Below, one piece after another: positions 61,992-64,000 of a DNA stretch of 64,000 nucleotides. The DNA lies in contig NZ_LNTU01000001.1 in assembly GCF_001558695.1 (NCBI RefSeq), positions 248,001 through 312,000 on the forward strand, read 5' to 3'. The translations under genes were made by a program, and so were the position numbers. Under the pieces are notes generated by a model. That model made no database searches. It saw only the letters and a list, made by a program, of their open reading frames with translations, and was not told the DNA's origin. This DNA comes from Paramesorhizobium deserti (GTDB taxonomy: Bacteria > Pseudomonadota > Alphaproteobacteria > Rhizobiales > Rhizobiaceae). Numbering within the stretch: the stretch's first letter is position 1; every line of letters begins with the position of its first letter.

Positions 61992-63982
61992 CGCCGGCCT
62001 CCCGGCGCCTTGAGCCGCCAGGCCATGTAAGGTCGCTGGTGTGGATCGAGATACATATGCTGGATCTTGCCGGTCCAGGCGAAGGGCTGGCCGGTGACCA
62101 GATCGTCGGCCTCAATGGTCGCGTCATCGGGCAGGCCGAACTCCCACAGGGGCACCTCGAAATGGGCGGCCTGCGGATGGTGCGGGTCCAGATTGGCGGC
62201 AAAGAGCAGGAAATCGGAGAAATCGTCGGTGAATTTGCCGTAATAAAGGATGGAATCGTTCCAGGCATTGTAGAAATTCAGATTGATGAACTGCTGGAGC
62301 GCCGGATTTTCCTGCCGCAGACGATTGATGAAGGCGATATCGGACTTGATATTGCCCGGCCGATCCCAGTCCCAGGCGCGGATCTCGTATTTCTCGGAAT
62401 TGAGATATTCCTCCTTGCCCGGCATGGCGGCGGCTTCACAGAGCTCGAAGCCGCTATAGACGCCGTAATTCGCACCCAGCGTCGCCGCCAGGAAGAGCCG
62501 CACCTGAAAGCCCGGCCGGCCGCTCGTCTGGAGGTAGCTTGGGTTGATGTCGGGCGTGTTGACGAAGAAGTTCGGCCGCATGGTGTAGCGGCACTCCTCG
62601 CGGGTGAGCTCGGTGAGGTACTCCGTCAGTTCCTGCTTGGTGTTGCGCCAAGTGAAATAGGAATAGGACTGGTTGAAGCCCACCTTGGCGAGCCGCTTCA
62701 TCATCTTGGGCCGGGTGAAGGCCTCGGCGAGAAAGATAACGCCGGGATCGACCTGCCGCACCTCCTCAATCAGCCATTCCCAGAAGGGCAAGGGCTTGGT
62801 GTGGGGATTGTCGACGCGGAAGATGCGCACGCCGTGCTCCAGCCAGAAGAGCACGACATCGCGCAGCGCATACCAGAGGCCGGGGATAGCATCGCGGTAG
62901 AAATGGACATTGACAATGTCCTCATATTTCTTCGGCGGGTTCTCGGCGAATTTGATGGTTCCATCCGGCCGCCAGTCGAACCATTCGGGATGCTCCCTGA
63001 TCCAGGGATGGTCCGGCGAGCACTGAATGGCGAAGTCGAGCGCGATCTCCAGCCCATGCTGGCGTGCCGCCTCCACCAGGCGGCGGAAGTCATCCAATGT
63101 GCCGAGTTCGGGGTGGATGGCGTCGTGTCCGCCCTCCTCAGAGCCGATCGCATAGGGACTGCCGGGATCATCCGGCCCGGGCGTCAGGCTATTGTTGCGG
63201 CCCTTGCGGTTGGTGCGGCCGATCGGGTGAATCGGCGGGAAATAGAGAACGTCGAAGCCGAGCCCCTCCACGTAAGGAAGCCTCGCTATCACATCATCGA
63301 ATGTGCCGTGCCGGTCCGGGCTGCCGGATTGGGAGCGCGGCATCAGCTCGTACCAGGCGCTGAAGGCCGCCCGCTCACGGTCGACGAAGACCGGGAAAGC
63401 GGTTTCGGTCTCGCTCAGGTTCACCCGGACAGCGAAGCGCGCCATCAGCGCCGCCATGTCGTCGCTCATCAGGACGGCCAGCCTATCGCCTTCCGACGCG
63501 GATGATCTGACTTCTTCCAGAAGCGCCTCGAGCACCGACCAGCCACCCCCTTCCCTGCCTCCGTGCGCGGCCAGCGTCTGTTCGACCAGATGCTTGCCCT
63601 CTTCCAGCTCCAGAATGATCTTCTGTCCTGCCTCGTGCTTCTTGGCGACCTCCTCCCGCCAGGAGGCAAAGAGATCGCGCCAAGCGATGATGCTGAATTC
63701 GTGGTGGCCGGGCTCGGTGAAAACGATAGCCGCGCGCCAGCGGTCGTTTACCAGCCGTCGCATCGGCGTTTCGCGCCATTGCTGATCGCCACGGCGGCGG
63801 TGAAGAAGTGCTGCGGCGATGACGTCATGGCCGTCGCAGAAGATATCCGCCTCCACCCGGAACGGCATGCCGGCGACCGCCTTTGCGGCAAACCGTCCTC
63901 CATCGATCGCGGGTTCAACCGCCTCGATGGCGACACGGCTTGCGGCAAGCTTCTGCAGAAGCGGATGGCTCGGACGGTCCAT
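61988..63982 (-). CDS. glgE: GlgE, alpha-1,4-glucan:maltose-1-phosphate maltosyltransferase
   Basis: A 664-residue GH13_3 enzyme that adds maltosyl units from maltose-1-phosphate to a growing alpha-1,4-glucan. A long N-terminal domain (about 1-200) is followed by the barrel with I-F-R-V-D-N-P-H (nucleophile Asp near residue 390) and F-L-A-E-A-F-T-R-P (acid Glu near 416); R-T-N-R-K-G-R-N-N near 255 is the phosphate-binding-type segment. GGAGAGG lies just before the ATG, 18 bases from the window end. It is the first gene visible of the seven-gene operon; further genes may lie upstream outside the window. Confidence 0.95.
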
Positions 63983-64000
63983 CTTTGGCTTTACCTCTCC

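Overview
The window is high-GC chromosomal DNA, read here as coming from an alphaproteobacterium of the Hyphomicrobiales (Phyllobacteriaceae/Brucellaceae neighbourhood). This is inferred from gene content: an IalB-family protein, DctBD/DctA, a fused MnhA-MnhB antiporter subunit, CydDCABX, a DUF1127 gene followed by an anti-Shine-Dalgarno RNA, EcfG-type promoters, and several families of short palindromic intergenic repeats. No phage genes, IS elements, CRISPR arrays, rRNA or tRNA genes were recognised. The species cannot be named from the sequence alone.

Layout. 0-8.2 kb: the 3' part of an M81 metallopeptidase, an aldo/keto reductase, a LysE exporter, an amino-acid catabolic pair (lysine-6-dehydrogenase-like protein plus FAD oxidoreductase) divergent from an Lrp regulator, a VapBC module, and a tiny secreted OstA-like protein. 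8.3-12.6 kb: an EfeUOB iron-uptake operon with a second imelysin-domain protein. 13.1-13.8 kb: two structured RNAs that expose CU-rich anti-Shine-Dalgarno loops, flanking a DUF1127 gene. 13.8-16.7 kb: an SDR and small stress-type proteins. 16.7-20.3 kb: a compact four-gene operon with a periplasmic arylsulfotransferase-like protein, two membrane proteins and a cytosolic sulfotransferase. This is the least-explained unit in the window. 20.6-24.4 kb: a probable EcfG-driven stress gene, an SDR, a mini-DUF4167 protein, a fatty-acid desaturase and a GST. 24.5-29.4 kb: dctD-dctB divergent from dctA, with a clear sigma-54 promoter. 29.7-30.6 kb: a frameshifted AraC regulator. 31.3-31.9 kb: an IalB-family protein. 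31.9-39.1 kb: a GbsR/MarR-type regulator followed by cydD, a frameshifted cydC, cydA, cydB and cydX, preceded by a perfect FNR-type box. 39.3-45.3 kb: a six-gene Mrp/Pha cation/proton antiporter. 45.6-48.2 kb: an orphan membrane protein, an alcohol-dehydrogenase-like enzyme, a DUF2934 protein and repeats. 48.2-64 kb: seven translationally coupled genes, glgE, treS-mak, glgB, glgX, treZ, malQ and treY.

How the genes work together. The last block joins the GlgE route (trehalose to maltose to maltose-1-phosphate to branched glucan) to the glucan-degrading TreY/TreZ route back to trehalose, with debranching and disproportionating enzymes between them. This is a complete trehalose/alpha-glucan cycle in one transcription unit. 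Respiration under low oxygen (cyd), pH and cation homeostasis (Mrp), ferrous iron uptake (Efe) and general stress genes make the rest of the window look like a core stress-physiology region. Two genes (araC-like and cydC) each carry an apparent one-base insertion in a GGG run after GCC. That could be real mutation or systematic sequence error.
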